In this document: piece after piece, positions 7,813-15,968 of the stretch
Layout: each line of letters opens with the position of its first letter
Position numbering within the stretch: the stretch's first letter is position 1
NCBI RefSeq assembly: GCF_003002825.1
Contig: NZ_PVTE01000003.1
Coordinates: 248,001 to 312,000 of the forward strand
Direction: 5' to 3'
Length of the DNA: 64,000 nucleotides
Source: Spirosoma oryzae
GTDB lineage: Bacteria > Bacteroidota > Bacteroidia > Cytophagales > Spirosomataceae
The notes under the pieces: model-generated
Told to the model about the DNA's origin: nothing
Database searches by the model: none
What the model saw: only the letters and a program-made list of their open reading frames with translations
Translations under genes and position numbers: made by a program

Positions 7813-8805
7813 ATGAAACACGCGTTTTTGGTTTTCCTGCTGATTCTGTCGGGTCTTACCCACGCGCAGGTCCTGCGCAAACGAACAGTGAAGCTGATGG
7901 GGAGCCGATGGGACATCACTATCGTCGCCAACGACTCGCTAACCGCCGAACAACATATCGACACTGTGATTACGGAAGTTACCCGCATCGAAAACCTGAT
8001 CTCCGACTGGCGATCGTACACGCAGATAGCGAAGGTCAACCAAAATGCGGGGATCGCGCCGGTACGGGTCGATGCGGAAGTAATGGCCCTTACCGAACGC
8101 GCCATCCGCTTGTCTCGCCTGACCAACGGCGCGTTCGACATCAGCTTTGCCGCGATGGACCGCATCTGGAAATTCGACGGCTCGATGACCGAAATGCCCA
8201 GCCCGGAAGCCATCAAAAATTCAGTGCGCAACGTGGGCTACCAGAACATCGTCCTCGACAAAGCGAAATCGACCATTTTCCTGAAAAAGAAAGGGATGAA
8301 GATCGGCTTCGGCGCACTAGGAGAAGGGTATGCCGCCGACCGCTGCCGCCAGCTGATGCTGGCACGGGGCGTTAAGGCGGGCATCGTCAATGGGTCGGGG
8401 GATATGAGTACGTGGGGGAATCAGCCGGACGGTACACCCTGGACTATCGGCATCACCAACCCACTCCACCGGGACACCTTATTTGCCGTCGTGCCGCTGC
8501 GCAAACCCGCCGTCGTGACTTCCGGCAGTTACGAAAAATTTGTCGTCTTCAACGGTCGGCGCTACGCCCACATCATCAACCCAAAAACGGGCTATCCGGC
8601 CACGGGTGTCAGTAGTGTCACAGTGTTCGGCCCCAGCGCCGAACGGGCCAACGGATTCAGTACGTCGATGATGGTGCTGGGTAAGGCCACCGGGCTGAAG
8701 CTGATCCGCCAGCAGCCCGACTACCAGTACATCCTTATCACCGACACGGGCGACGTCATCGCATCCCCCAGTTTGACGATCAAGCAACGCCGACTGTCGA
8801 TTTAG
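7813..8805 (+). CDS. apbE: FAD:protein FMN transferase (ApbE family)
   Basis: A 330-residue protein with an N-terminal signal peptide (about 1-19, ending THAQ), as expected for a periplasmic or lipid-anchored ApbE. Family motifs are visible: GALGEGYAAD (about 177), NGSGDM (about 196), TSGSYEKF (about 237), HIINPKTGYPA (about 256) and the Ala/Ser/Thr-rich metal-binding stretch ANGFSTSMMVLG (about 280). ApbE uses FAD and a divalent metal to attach FMN through a phosphoester to Ser/Thr of exported target proteins. The gene stands alone. Plausible targets are not adjacent, but a DUF2271 protein with a TGAS motif lies at 54426-54923 and a PepSY reductase at 40435-42642. The start has an R6 repeat only 20 bases upstream. 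Confidence 0.93.
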   Translation: MKHAFLVFLLILSGLTHAQVLRKRTVKLMGSRWDITIVANDSLTAEQHIDTVITEVTRIENLISDWRSYTQIAKVNQNAGIAPVRVDAEVMALTERAIRLSRLTNGAFDISFAAMDRIWKFDGSMTEMPSPEAIKNSVRNVGYQNIVLDKAKSTIFLKKKGMKIGFGALGEGYAADRCRQLMLARGVKAGIVNGSGDMSTWGNQPDGTPWTIGITNPLHRDTLFAVVPLRKPAVVTSGSYEKFVVFNGRRYAHIINPKTGYPATGVSSVTVFGPSAERANGFSTSMMVLGKATGLKLIRQQPDYQYILITDTGDVIASPSLTIKQRRLSI

Positions 8806-8808
8806 TAG

Positions 8809-9059
8809 CTAACGTTATCCCCCGCCCCCTAAGAGGGTGTTTGAGGAAGGATTTTTGTCATTCCGACGTAGGAGGAATCTTCGGTAACGGGCGGTTTTGT
8901 TTGCTTTCACCGAAGATTCCTCCTACGTCGGAATGACAAAAAATGCGATTTTTCGCCCCAAAAATTATTTCCCAAACAACCTCTGGAGGAAGAGAAAATC
9001 GCGCGCCAACATCTTCCCCTTCAGGCCGGGCCGACGCTTCGGGGCGGGGGTAACGCTAG
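8809..9059. repeat. Three nested inverted repeats (R1 outside, R3 inside)
   Basis: Outer arms 8809-8829 and 9041-9059 carry the CCCCCGCCCC/GGGGCGGGGG core of family R1. Middle arms are 8832-8843 (AGAGGGTGTTTG) and 8973-8984. Inner arms 8852-8885 and 8909-8942 are a perfect 34-base inverted repeat (TTTTTGTCATTCCGACGTAG...) around a 23-base spacer. The inner unit recurs at 23930-24016. The order suggests one element inserted in another. It fills the gap between two converging genes. Confidence 0.85.
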
Positions 9060-9089
9060 CCCGGTATTGGCGATCCTGCCCTGGCGCAC

Positions 9090-10004
9090 TTACTTCTTCA
9101 CGGGCTTTACCAGCCTGACCAGTTTGTCGATGACGAAGCCGAGCGCGAGACCGGCAATGGCACAGGCCAGCGCCTTGGCGAACCAAGCGACCGCCGGCAT
9201 ATTGGCTAAACCGTGCTCCAGCTCGTGCAGCAGATGTGCCGTGAACGGTATGCCGTGGGCAATGATTTCGGCCCCGACCCACAGCATGGCAGCCGTACCG
9301 ACGTACCCCAGCAGCGTCAGGAAGTACGGCATGAATTTGACGATGCCGCGCCCCAGTTTCTGAATACCCGGCGAGTATTTGTCGCTGGCCAGGTGTACAC
9401 CCAAATCGTCCGCTTTGACAATCATGCCAACGAATCCGTATACGGCCACGGTAATGAACACAGCCACAGCCAGCAACACCAGCCCCTGATTGACGATCGG
9501 TTGATCGGTCACTTGGCTGTAGGCGACGGCCATGATCTCGGCCGACAGAATGATGTCCGTGCGGACGGCACTAGCCACGCGTTGTTCCTCCAGTTCCTGG
9601 GGCGTAACCGCTTCTACCGGCTTGTCCTCGGCCTCGCCATGCTGATGCTGGCTGAGAATGGAATGCACTTTTTCGTACCCTTCGTAGCACAGATAAGCTC
9701 CCCCGACCATCAGGATGGGCGTGATGGCCCAAGGCGCGAAATACCCGAGTATCAGAGCCGCCGGCCCCAGGATGAGAATTTTGTTGACCAGCGATTTTTT
9801 GGCGATCCGATAAATGATCGAGAGTTCGCGGGATGGATCGAGACCCACCACGTACTTGGGCGTGACCGCCGTATCGTCGATCACGATACCCGACACTTTG
9901 CCGGTGGTCTTGGCAACCTGGGTGGGTACGTCGTCCAGGCTGGCGGCACTGGCTTTAACCAGGGCTGAAATATCATCTAGTAAGGCAAAAAATCCTGATG
10001 GCAT
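9090..10004 (-). CDS. DUF808 (YedI-like) inner-membrane protein
   Basis: A 304-residue protein beginning MPSGFFALLDDIS, with the family-typical segments DDTAVTPKYVVGL (about residue 43) and ELSIIYRIAKKSL. Several hydrophobic helices follow (about 72-105, 155-200, 220-300) plus a variable charged loop near 115-140. This matches the DUF808/YedI family of inner-membrane proteins, whose function is not established. It converges with apbE across a nested repeat and has an unusually long upstream gap before the A/T-rich island. Confidence 0.85.
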   Translation of the reverse strand: MPSGFFALLDDISALVKASAASLDDVPTQVAKTTGKVSGIVIDDTAVTPKYVVGLDPSRELSIIYRIAKKSLVNKILILGPAALILGYFAPWAITPILMVGGAYLCYEGYEKVHSILSQHQHGEAEDKPVEAVTPQELEEQRVASAVRTDIILSAEIMAVAYSQVTDQPIVNQGLVLLAVAVFITVAVYGFVGMIVKADDLGVHLASDKYSPGIQKLGRGIVKFMPYFLTLLGYVGTAAMLWVGAEIIAHGIPFTAHLLHELEHGLANMPAVAWFAKALACAIAGLALGFVIDKLVRLVKPVKK

Positions 10005-10593
10005 AGTGTGCGTTCGCTACTTCTGCGTGCAGTATAGCGGAAGGTGTTCAAAACTGTACCGTTTTCTCTTTAATTTGTTTATCCGAATCGAGGTCATATT
10101 TTCGTCAAAGCCGCTTCCTGCCTTGACGTCAGTCGATTTACAACCCGAACTCGACCAGAAATGGTGCGGCTATTGGTAGCACAAACTTCGCCAGCCTGAC
10201 TAGCAACTGACCGTTCTGGAAGCATCAATGCCCGCGTTGGGCTGTTTGTCATACGGGTATACATGACAAAGTAGGCTAGCGTTGGGGCTTCAATAGAGGA
10301 TGCGTACAGGCTTACGTTGGGTGAACATACAAGTAGTGCTTGCGGGGTGAGTTCCGTGCGCCAATTTGACTACCCCGGTTAAACAGGTTTAGTATCTCCA
10401 TTTCCGGGTTTCGGCTAACAGCTTGAACACACCGTTGGGGAGGCTTAGGTTTGTAAGGGTGCGTCTCTGCGACAGGCCAGCCGCCTTAACAGGCAAGGCT
10501 TGAAATAGATCCAGCAATACAAATACGCACTTCGTATTGAAAATGCGGCAATCAGCGAGTTAGCAAAAATACCTAAAAAACGACTGTAAATAG
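10005..10593. other. Gene-free stretch with GTTGGG boxes and degenerate repeats flanking the A/T-rich island
   Basis: No convincing gene is seen. GTTGGG boxes occur at 10236, 10281, 10316 and 10434. Two segments recur on the other side of the island: TCTCCATTTCCGGG at 10395-10408 (again at 12368-12381), followed in both by a CGGCT.ACA.GC-like run, and GCGACAGGCC at 10469-10478 (again at 12276-12285). Composition changes sharply to A/T-rich near 10520. Confidence 0.55.
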
Positions 10594-11337
10594 ATGGACA
10601 ACAAAATATTATTTGAAGTTTTCAAATACTTAGCGATATTTTTCGTTTCTGTTTTCCTGCCTAAAAAAATAATATATCTAATTAGGAGCGTTTTATTTTA
10701 CTACTCTAAAAATTTACTAAAATATTGGCACATTATTATTGTAGAAATCACTTTACTATATTACCTACACCTAAAAAAGAATGAATTACTGTTTCAAGAT
10801 TACAATAATATAAAAACTTATTTTTTAATTTTTATAATTTCGACCTTTATAATTAATTTACTTTGTTTATTAAGAACTTTATTTTCAAAATCAAAAGTGT
10901 TCTTTTCGATTTACCCTTCATTTACAATTAAGGAAAATGAATTTATAGTCAATGATATACAATCAGAAAAAATAAATGATATTATTGAAACAAAAATAAA
11001 ACTTTTGAAATCAAAATTTTTTATATTTAGAAACGATATATTTAAAGTAGAATTAGTAACAGTCCCAGAATTTATTCCAATTATTCTTGGAATAAAAGGA
11101 TTTTTAAAATATATAGTGAAAAAATTAAATACCCAAAATCCAATTTCACTTTACATTCAAAAGGACTTGTTAGACAGCACTTTAGATACTCAATTCTTTT
11201 TTGACAACAAACAATTTATAAACACTTCGGGTTATTTAGAGATAAAAAGAATTACAAATAAAATTTGCAGAGACAAAGATAAAAGTATTGATGAAAAAAA
11301 TAGAATCAATACTTTTTGTGTATTTATTCGTCAATAG
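10594..11337 (+). CDS. Unrecognised A/T-rich membrane protein (island gene 1)
   Basis: A 247-residue protein that I do not recognise. Hydrophobic segments at about residues 8-38, 46-60 and 74-95 suggest two or three membrane helices. A soluble C-terminal part (about 100-247) is rich in Lys, Ile, Asn and Phe. The segment VELVTVPEFIPIILGIKGF (about 150-170) is less polar and could be buried. Codon and base use (A/T-dominated third positions) differ strikingly from both flanks, suggesting recent transfer. The next gene starts inside its last 47 bases, so the two are probably co-expressed, or are one frame-shifted gene. Confidence 0.65.
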   Translation: MDNKILFEVFKYLAIFFVSVFLPKKIIYLIRSVLFYYSKNLLKYWHIIIVEITLLYYLHLKKNELLFQDYNNIKTYFLIFIISTFIINLLCLLRTLFSKSKVFFSIYPSFTIKENEFIVNDIQSEKINDIIETKIKLLKSKFFIFRNDIFKVELVTVPEFIPIILGIKGFLKYIVKKLNTQNPISLYIQKDLLDSTLDTQFFFDNKQFINTSGYLEIKRITNKICRDKDKSIDEKNRINTFCVFIRQ

Positions 11338-12145
11338 TCAGTCATTTTTAGATATGACGTTAGATTTTAAATCTTACGAAGAGACTTTCCATATATTAAA
11401 TGACTTAGATGAACAACTACCATTACTTAAATATGATTTAAATTCTTATAAAATAGATGAAACAGAATTAAACAACTTTATTAATACTTGGAAAGGAATG
11501 ATTTTCAGATACTTTTCAATTGTTTATTTAGAAAAAAATGAAATCGAAAAAGCAATTGATTATATTTTTAAAGCAAATGAAATTAATCCACATTATCCAC
11601 AATCTGAATATAGTAGAGCAAAACAGCAATATGTAAATACTTATATGTTAGAATTATTACCTAAACTAAATGAAACTACTGAAATACTTGACATTGAAAC
11701 GGACAAAAAAGAAATTGAGAATCTGATAATAAATATTCAAAATAAACTTGAATTCGAATCTTCTACACACAATTACCAAATCCTAATAGAATTAGTTAAC
11801 AGAAATATTGACAATAAATTAGTCTTGTCTGATATTGAAAATATCTTAGAGAAAACATTAGAAAATAATAATAATGTTTTTAGCCTAATATTCATAGCAG
11901 AAGTATACAAGCATTTACCATTAGGAGAAGAAATGGAGAATAGTATTTATGTTAATAGAATTCCAAAAGTTGTAGAAATTTTACAAAAGGCAATTTCTTT
12001 AGACATAGACTTCGAATTACTTCACTTAAGAATTGGATCACTTTTATTGATTTATGGTTTTCACACCTCTGAAATAGAAACCGAAAATGCGATAAAATAC
12101 ATGAAAAAGTATGTTTACGTTTATGGTAAATTTGGACTAAAATGA
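11291..12145 (+). CDS. Unrecognised A/T-rich TPR-like protein (island gene 2)
   Basis: A 284-residue protein from the ATG at 11291; ATG 11354 (MTLDFKSYEETF), 17 bases after the stop of island gene 1, is an alternative that avoids overlap. The product is largely helical. The stretch RYFSIVYLEKNEIEKAIDYIFKANEINP (split here only for description; about residues 75-102) has the spacing of a tetratricopeptide repeat, and a second weaker unit appears near 225-270. Asn, Glu, Lys and Ile dominate. No catalytic motif is seen. It may work with the preceding membrane protein as a soluble or scaffold partner; this rests on adjacency only. Confidence 0.6.
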   Translation: MKKIESILFVYLFVNSQSFLDMTLDFKSYEETFHILNDLDEQLPLLKYDLNSYKIDETELNNFINTWKGMIFRYFSIVYLEKNEIEKAIDYIFKANEINPHYPQSEYSRAKQQYVNTYMLELLPKLNETTEILDIETDKKEIENLIINIQNKLEFESSTHNYQILIELVNRNIDNKLVLSDIENILEKTLENNNNVFSLIFIAEVYKHLPLGEEMENSIYVNRIPKVVEILQKAISLDIDFELLHLRIGSLLLIYGFHTSEIETENAIKYMKKYVYVYGKFGLK

Positions 12146-12433
12146 ATACTTCTACTAATGACAGGATGCTAGCCGGGTGTGCAAGGTGGACAGCCCAGCT
12201 GGCCACATGTGTAAAGTCTCGTTCCTCGCCATCAACACATGTGGTCGTTGGGTGACGAGCAAGTCCAGCATTCCGGCGACAGGCCGCGCGTCTCGCAGGG
12301 TAGCATTTGGGCTTGCATTTCGGGTCCCGGTCGACAGGCGGCAATCCGCAAAGGTTAGGTTTTGGGGTCTCCATTTCCGGGGCCCGGCTGACAAGCCAAC
12401 CGCCCTTTTCAAGTCAAATTTCAATATTGAATT
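12146..12433. other. GC-rich gene-free stretch with tandem degenerate repeats
   Basis: Contains three related segments built on CATT(T)C-GGG...CCGG...GACA-R-GC near 12269-12290, 12316-12345 and 12371-12402, plus a GTTGGGT box at 12247. The last copy matches the flank on the other side of the A/T-rich island (10395-10422). The CACATGTG palindrome core appears twice (12206-12211 region and 12237-12244). Confidence 0.5.
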
Positions 12434-13111
12434 ATGTCAGCATACAAAATTCAAATGGGGAGTAATTATCTACAATTGCACCCTCAAATTCAAAAAAGAT
12501 TTGATCTCTCCACTGACAATCATACTGCATTCATTGGCCGGGGGGTGATGGAGAAAATTTGGAATGGAAATAAGTTGGCTGTTTTTATACTCAAACTTCT
12601 ATCGAAAAGTAATATTCTGTTTCCCCGCGTTGGTGAAAATATCCCCTACGAAATTCATAACTATCCTTACATAGACTCAATTGGCCGCGAGGTGCATTCT
12701 ATGAATCGTGTGTTTTACTTTTCAAACGAGGAGCAACGTTTCGATGGCACAGCTTTGTACAGCACCCAAAAGAAACGAATTGTTGAGTATTTAGGACTTG
12801 ACCATCGAATGGTTTTTGAAATGGGCTTAGGCGTGGAAGAAAATGGGGCCATTCGGTTCACGTCAGGCCGTCAGTTTATCTTTATCTTAGGACTTCAAAT
12901 TCCTGTACCTTGGTTTGCCCGAGGAGATATAGAACTCTTGGAATGGTACGACGATGAAAAGCAACGATTTGGCTTGGATTTGCACGTAAAAAGCAAGTTG
13001 TTTGGGCCATTATTTGGCTTTAATGGGTGGTTTGACGCAGAGTATGTGGACTTTACATCTGGCATTCTACCCGAAAAATTTCGCCCTATTCGCTTAGAAA
13101 GTAACGAGTAA
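12434..13111 (+). CDS. DUF4166-like protein
   Basis: A 225-residue soluble protein without signal peptide or membrane helix. The layout fits my memory of DUF4166: GRGVMEKIWNG near residue 35, a central MNRVFYF..EEQRFDG strand region (about 89-105), a FEMGLGVEENGAIRFTSGRQF stretch (split, about 127-148), PVPWF-ARGDIELLEW (about 158-173), and a beta-rich end (FGPLFGFNGWFDAEYV). In other genomes this domain is often attached to saccharopine-dehydrogenase-like or SDR proteins; here it stands alone. Function unknown. It follows the A/T-rich island; its own composition is intermediate, so it might belong to the same acquired segment. Confidence 0.6.
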   Translation: MSAYKIQMGSNYLQLHPQIQKRFDLSTDNHTAFIGRGVMEKIWNGNKLAVFILKLLSKSNILFPRVGENIPYEIHNYPYIDSIGREVHSMNRVFYFSNEEQRFDGTALYSTQKKRIVEYLGLDHRMVFEMGLGVEENGAIRFTSGRQFIFILGLQIPVPWFARGDIELLEWYDDEKQRFGLDLHVKSKLFGPLFGFNGWFDAEYVDFTSGILPEKFRPIRLESNE

Positions 13112-13330
13112 GGCAGTTCCACGGCGACAGCTTACTCGCCCCCGAAGGCAGATTTTCAGCCTAAGATACAGGGGGTGTTAAGGTGCAGGTACGTGTGTTC
13201 CGTAAAATAGCATCCTCACCTATCACCCCCCTGGGTCGGAGTCAACGCAGCCTGAAATAAGCTAGTGTTCCAGTACAGGTAACGTACGGCTGTATAAACC
13301 AGCGTTTCTACTACTTTTTTTCCCGCCAGC

Positions 13331-14431
13331 ATGCCCCCTGCAACACCAGCCACATCGGCTCCCCAACCAGACCTTAGCCTGACCCAACAGCCTCAGCGCG
13401 TGACCTTTATGGATGCCTTGCGTGTACTGGCCTGTTTCATGGTTATTATGGTGCATTCCGGTGAATACTTTTATATCGGTCCGGGCGACGTGATTATCCG
13501 CGATCATACCTACGGTGCCGATGTGTACGGTAGTGCCTTACGAGCCTGCGTGCCCCTGTTCGTACTGGCCTCCGGCTATTTGCTGCTGCCGATTCGGGAG
13601 TCTACCGGTACGTTCTTTCGCCGACGGTTCACCCGGATACTGGCCCCGTTCGTAGTCTGGTCGGTTATCTATGTCCTTTATTTCCACAAGTACACGGACG
13701 CGCTGAGCCTGGGGCAGCAGGTCCTGTTGCTGGGGGTAAACTGGACATCGGGGCACCTCTGGTTTGTGTATATGCTACTGGGTCTGTACGCCTTTGCCCC
13801 CGTTATCTCACCCTGGTTACGTGATGCATCAGCCCGGGAAGAGCGTTGGTTTCTGCTAGCCTGGTGCGTAACGCTGCTGTTGCCTTATGTCCGGCTTTAC
13901 GTTCCACAGGTATGGGGCGAAGCGTTCTGGAATCCCATTGGTGGGGCCTATTATTTCTCCGGCTACCTGGGCTACTTTGTGCTGGGTCATTACCTGCGGG
14001 TGCATCTACAGCTGTCGCCCACGCGATGTCGCGCTCTGGGCCTTGGGCTACTACTGCTCGGCTATGGCCTGACGTACTGGGGTTTTGCCAGTCGCCTGCC
14101 CTGGGCCCGCTCGGTTTCTGAGCTGGAGTTGACCTGGGCGTATCTGACCGGCAACGTGGCGATGATGACCGTGGGCTGGTATCTACTACTGCGTGATCTG
14201 CCCGCGCCGGGAGCCCGCGCCCAGCAGTGGCTGGCGAAAGGCTCCCAACTAAGCTTTGGCGTATACCTGGCCCATATTCTGGTACTGGAGCAAGTACACC
14301 ACTGGCTCGTAGACTATATGCCCCCCGGCCTGTTGGTCATTCCTGTACAGGCAACTCTTACGTTCGCCCTGACATACGTTTTAGTAGCCGCACTTTCCTA
14401 CCTGCCAAACAGCCGTTACCTTATCGGCTAG
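13331..14431 (+). CDS. Membrane-bound acyltransferase, family 3
   Basis: A 366-residue protein with about ten hydrophobic helices. The family signature appears near residue 27 (MDALRVLACFMVIMVHSGEYF), with the conserved His of the first helix that is thought to be catalytic. A basic RRRFTRILAPFVVWS motif lies near residue 92. The C-terminal region SFGVYLAHILVLE (about 305) is also typical. Family members O- or N-acylate extracellular sugars, peptidoglycan or lipids using acyl donors from the cytoplasm; the acceptor here is unknown. The first 26 residues are Pro/Ala/Gln-rich and poorly conserved, so translation might start at Met27 instead. No partner glycosyltransferases are nearby. Confidence 0.88.
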   Translation: MPPATPATSAPQPDLSLTQQPQRVTFMDALRVLACFMVIMVHSGEYFYIGPGDVIIRDHTYGADVYGSALRACVPLFVLASGYLLLPIRESTGTFFRRRFTRILAPFVVWSVIYVLYFHKYTDALSLGQQVLLLGVNWTSGHLWFVYMLLGLYAFAPVISPWLRDASAREERWFLLAWCVTLLLPYVRLYVPQVWGEAFWNPIGGAYYFSGYLGYFVLGHYLRVHLQLSPTRCRALGLGLLLLGYGLTYWGFASRLPWARSVSELELTWAYLTGNVAMMTVGWYLLLRDLPAPGARAQQWLAKGSQLSFGVYLAHILVLEQVHHWLVDYMPPGLLVIPVQATLTFALTYVLVAALSYLPNSRYLIG

Positions 14432-14553
14432 ACGACAGCACCAGTATTCATGCAGCTTTGCCCTGGGTAGCGATCCCCCCCGTGACTAATCTATGTAACG
14501 GGCGTAAGACCAACCAGAAACCGGCTTGACAGTCTTTTCCAATCGTCTGATTA

Positions 14554-15849
14554 CTACGGCTTGGCGTGGCGCAGCTCCAGCCCGACTGCCATACGCGGCT
14601 TGAAACCGGGCCATCCCTCCGCCGGGTCACCCGTCGGCACCGTCAGGTACTTGGCGTAATCCAGCCCCTTCAACTGCATGCCCAGAAATGCGGTTACGAA
14701 GTGCTGATTGATATTATTGATCCGGTGCTCGTTCCAGGCCGGTTCGGCATAATGCATATACTCATCGGCGGCTACGCCAGGCTGCATCGAGGCTGCTGGC
14801 GGTGGATTGGGCGCTACGTTATGGCGGGCGTTGAGGTAAGTAAGCATATACCGGTCGGCATTGACGGCTCCCTCATAGATCGCCTTGACGCCTTTCTCGT
14901 AGCCCGATACATCGTCTTTACTACCAGCTATGAACAATGTCGGCAATTTCAGTCCCGCCAGTCCGGTGGCATCCCAGACACCACGCTCCATACCCCAGGG
15001 CGCAAAGGCAACGACGGCTTTGATGCGCGGGTCCGGCGAGGCCGGGTACGCGGGTGAGCCCTGCGTACGGGATTCGAGCGCCGTGCTGCCCCCACTCATC
15101 TGCCCAAACAGTTTCAGTGCCTGCGGACTGTAGCCAGCACCGGCCGCATTCAGTACACCGTAGCCCCCCATCGAATAGCCGACCAGGGCCGTGTTGTCGG
15201 CGTTGAGCAGACCCGACAGGAAACTTTTGCTGCCTTTACCCGACAGGCGAGCCATTTCGTTCAGCACAAACCCATCATCCAGCGCGCGGTTCAACAGTGT
15301 GCTCGGGAAAGCGGCCAGGTCGCTGTACGTCGATTCGGTATGGTCGATGGCTACCACGACATAGCCTTTAGACGCCAGGTTTTCGGTCAGGTAGGTTAGC
15401 AGCAGGCGCGAGCCGGGGTAGCCGTGCGACACGATCACCAACGGATAGGCCCCGCCACTGGGGTCGGGCTGCGCGTCACGTGAGGCACGTCCCTGGAAGG
15501 TGAACGGAATCAGCGGTCGCTTGGGATCGTTGGACCGGCCCAGGGTAGACTGATAGGTGACGGTGGCCGGTTTGTTGGCCGGCACCCGCGCCGGATACCA
15601 GACTTCCAGCGTCAACGGGCGGTCGTACTTCGGATGCTGGCCTGCGCTACCGTGAAGTACGTCAACCTGAGCCGGGTGAACCACCTTCAGCGTCTGCACG
15701 CCCACTCCGTAACTACCTCGTGCGGCTAGTTCGGGCGCATTGGGCAACAAATCGCCATTGATAAAACCAGCGTCGACGGGCTGGGCGCTTACCAGGGTAC
15801 CCGTCAGCAGCAGGAAAGCCAGGACAAACTGAAAGGAGCGTTTTTTCAT
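14554..15849 (-). CDS. Exported alpha/beta-hydrolase (PAF-acetylhydrolase/dienelactone-hydrolase-like)
   Basis: A 431-residue protein with a signal peptide (about residues 1-22, ending VSAQ). The alpha/beta-hydrolase core shows IVSHGYPGSRL (oxyanion region, about 140), the nucleophile elbow GYSMGGYG (about 222), AGSKDDVSG carrying the likely catalytic Asp (about 305), and NARHNVAP with the likely catalytic His (about 340). Closest in feel to bacterial platelet-activating-factor acetylhydrolase or dienelactone-hydrolase-type esterases. Substrate unknown; periplasmic or secreted location is inferred. It converges with the acyltransferase gene and is separated from the sulfatase gene upstream by about 120 bases, so the two may be co-transcribed. 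Confidence 0.88.
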   Translation of the reverse strand: MKKRSFQFVLAFLLLTGTLVSAQPVDAGFINGDLLPNAPELAARGSYGVGVQTLKVVHPAQVDVLHGSAGQHPKYDRPLTLEVWYPARVPANKPATVTYQSTLGRSNDPKRPLIPFTFQGRASRDAQPDPSGGAYPLVIVSHGYPGSRLLLTYLTENLASKGYVVVAIDHTESTYSDLAAFPSTLLNRALDDGFVLNEMARLSGKGSKSFLSGLLNADNTALVGYSMGGYGVLNAAGAGYSPQALKLFGQMSGGSTALESRTQGSPAYPASPDPRIKAVVAFAPWGMERGVWDATGLAGLKLPTLFIAGSKDDVSGYEKGVKAIYEGAVNADRYMLTYLNARHNVAPNPPPAASMQPGVAADEYMHYAEPAWNEHRINNINQHFVTAFLGMQLKGLDYAKYLTVPTGDPAEGWPGFKPRMAVGLELRHAKP

Positions 15850-15968
15850 GGATTTACGAATGAGTGAGTCTGTTAATCCGCCAGACTCGATGGGTTACGG
15901 AATTGACAGCGCGAAATAATGCGTTTCTACTCGTTCGCCCTAGCGCCTGCTGTTAATCATTCGTGACG

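Noticed and set aside
10236-10440. GTTGGG boxes as integron attC sites
   Set aside because: Some boxes fit GTTRRRY, but I could not find the paired RYYYAAC ends or a proper imperfect stem, and no integrase gene is present; kept only as a weak possibility within the flank-repeat finding.
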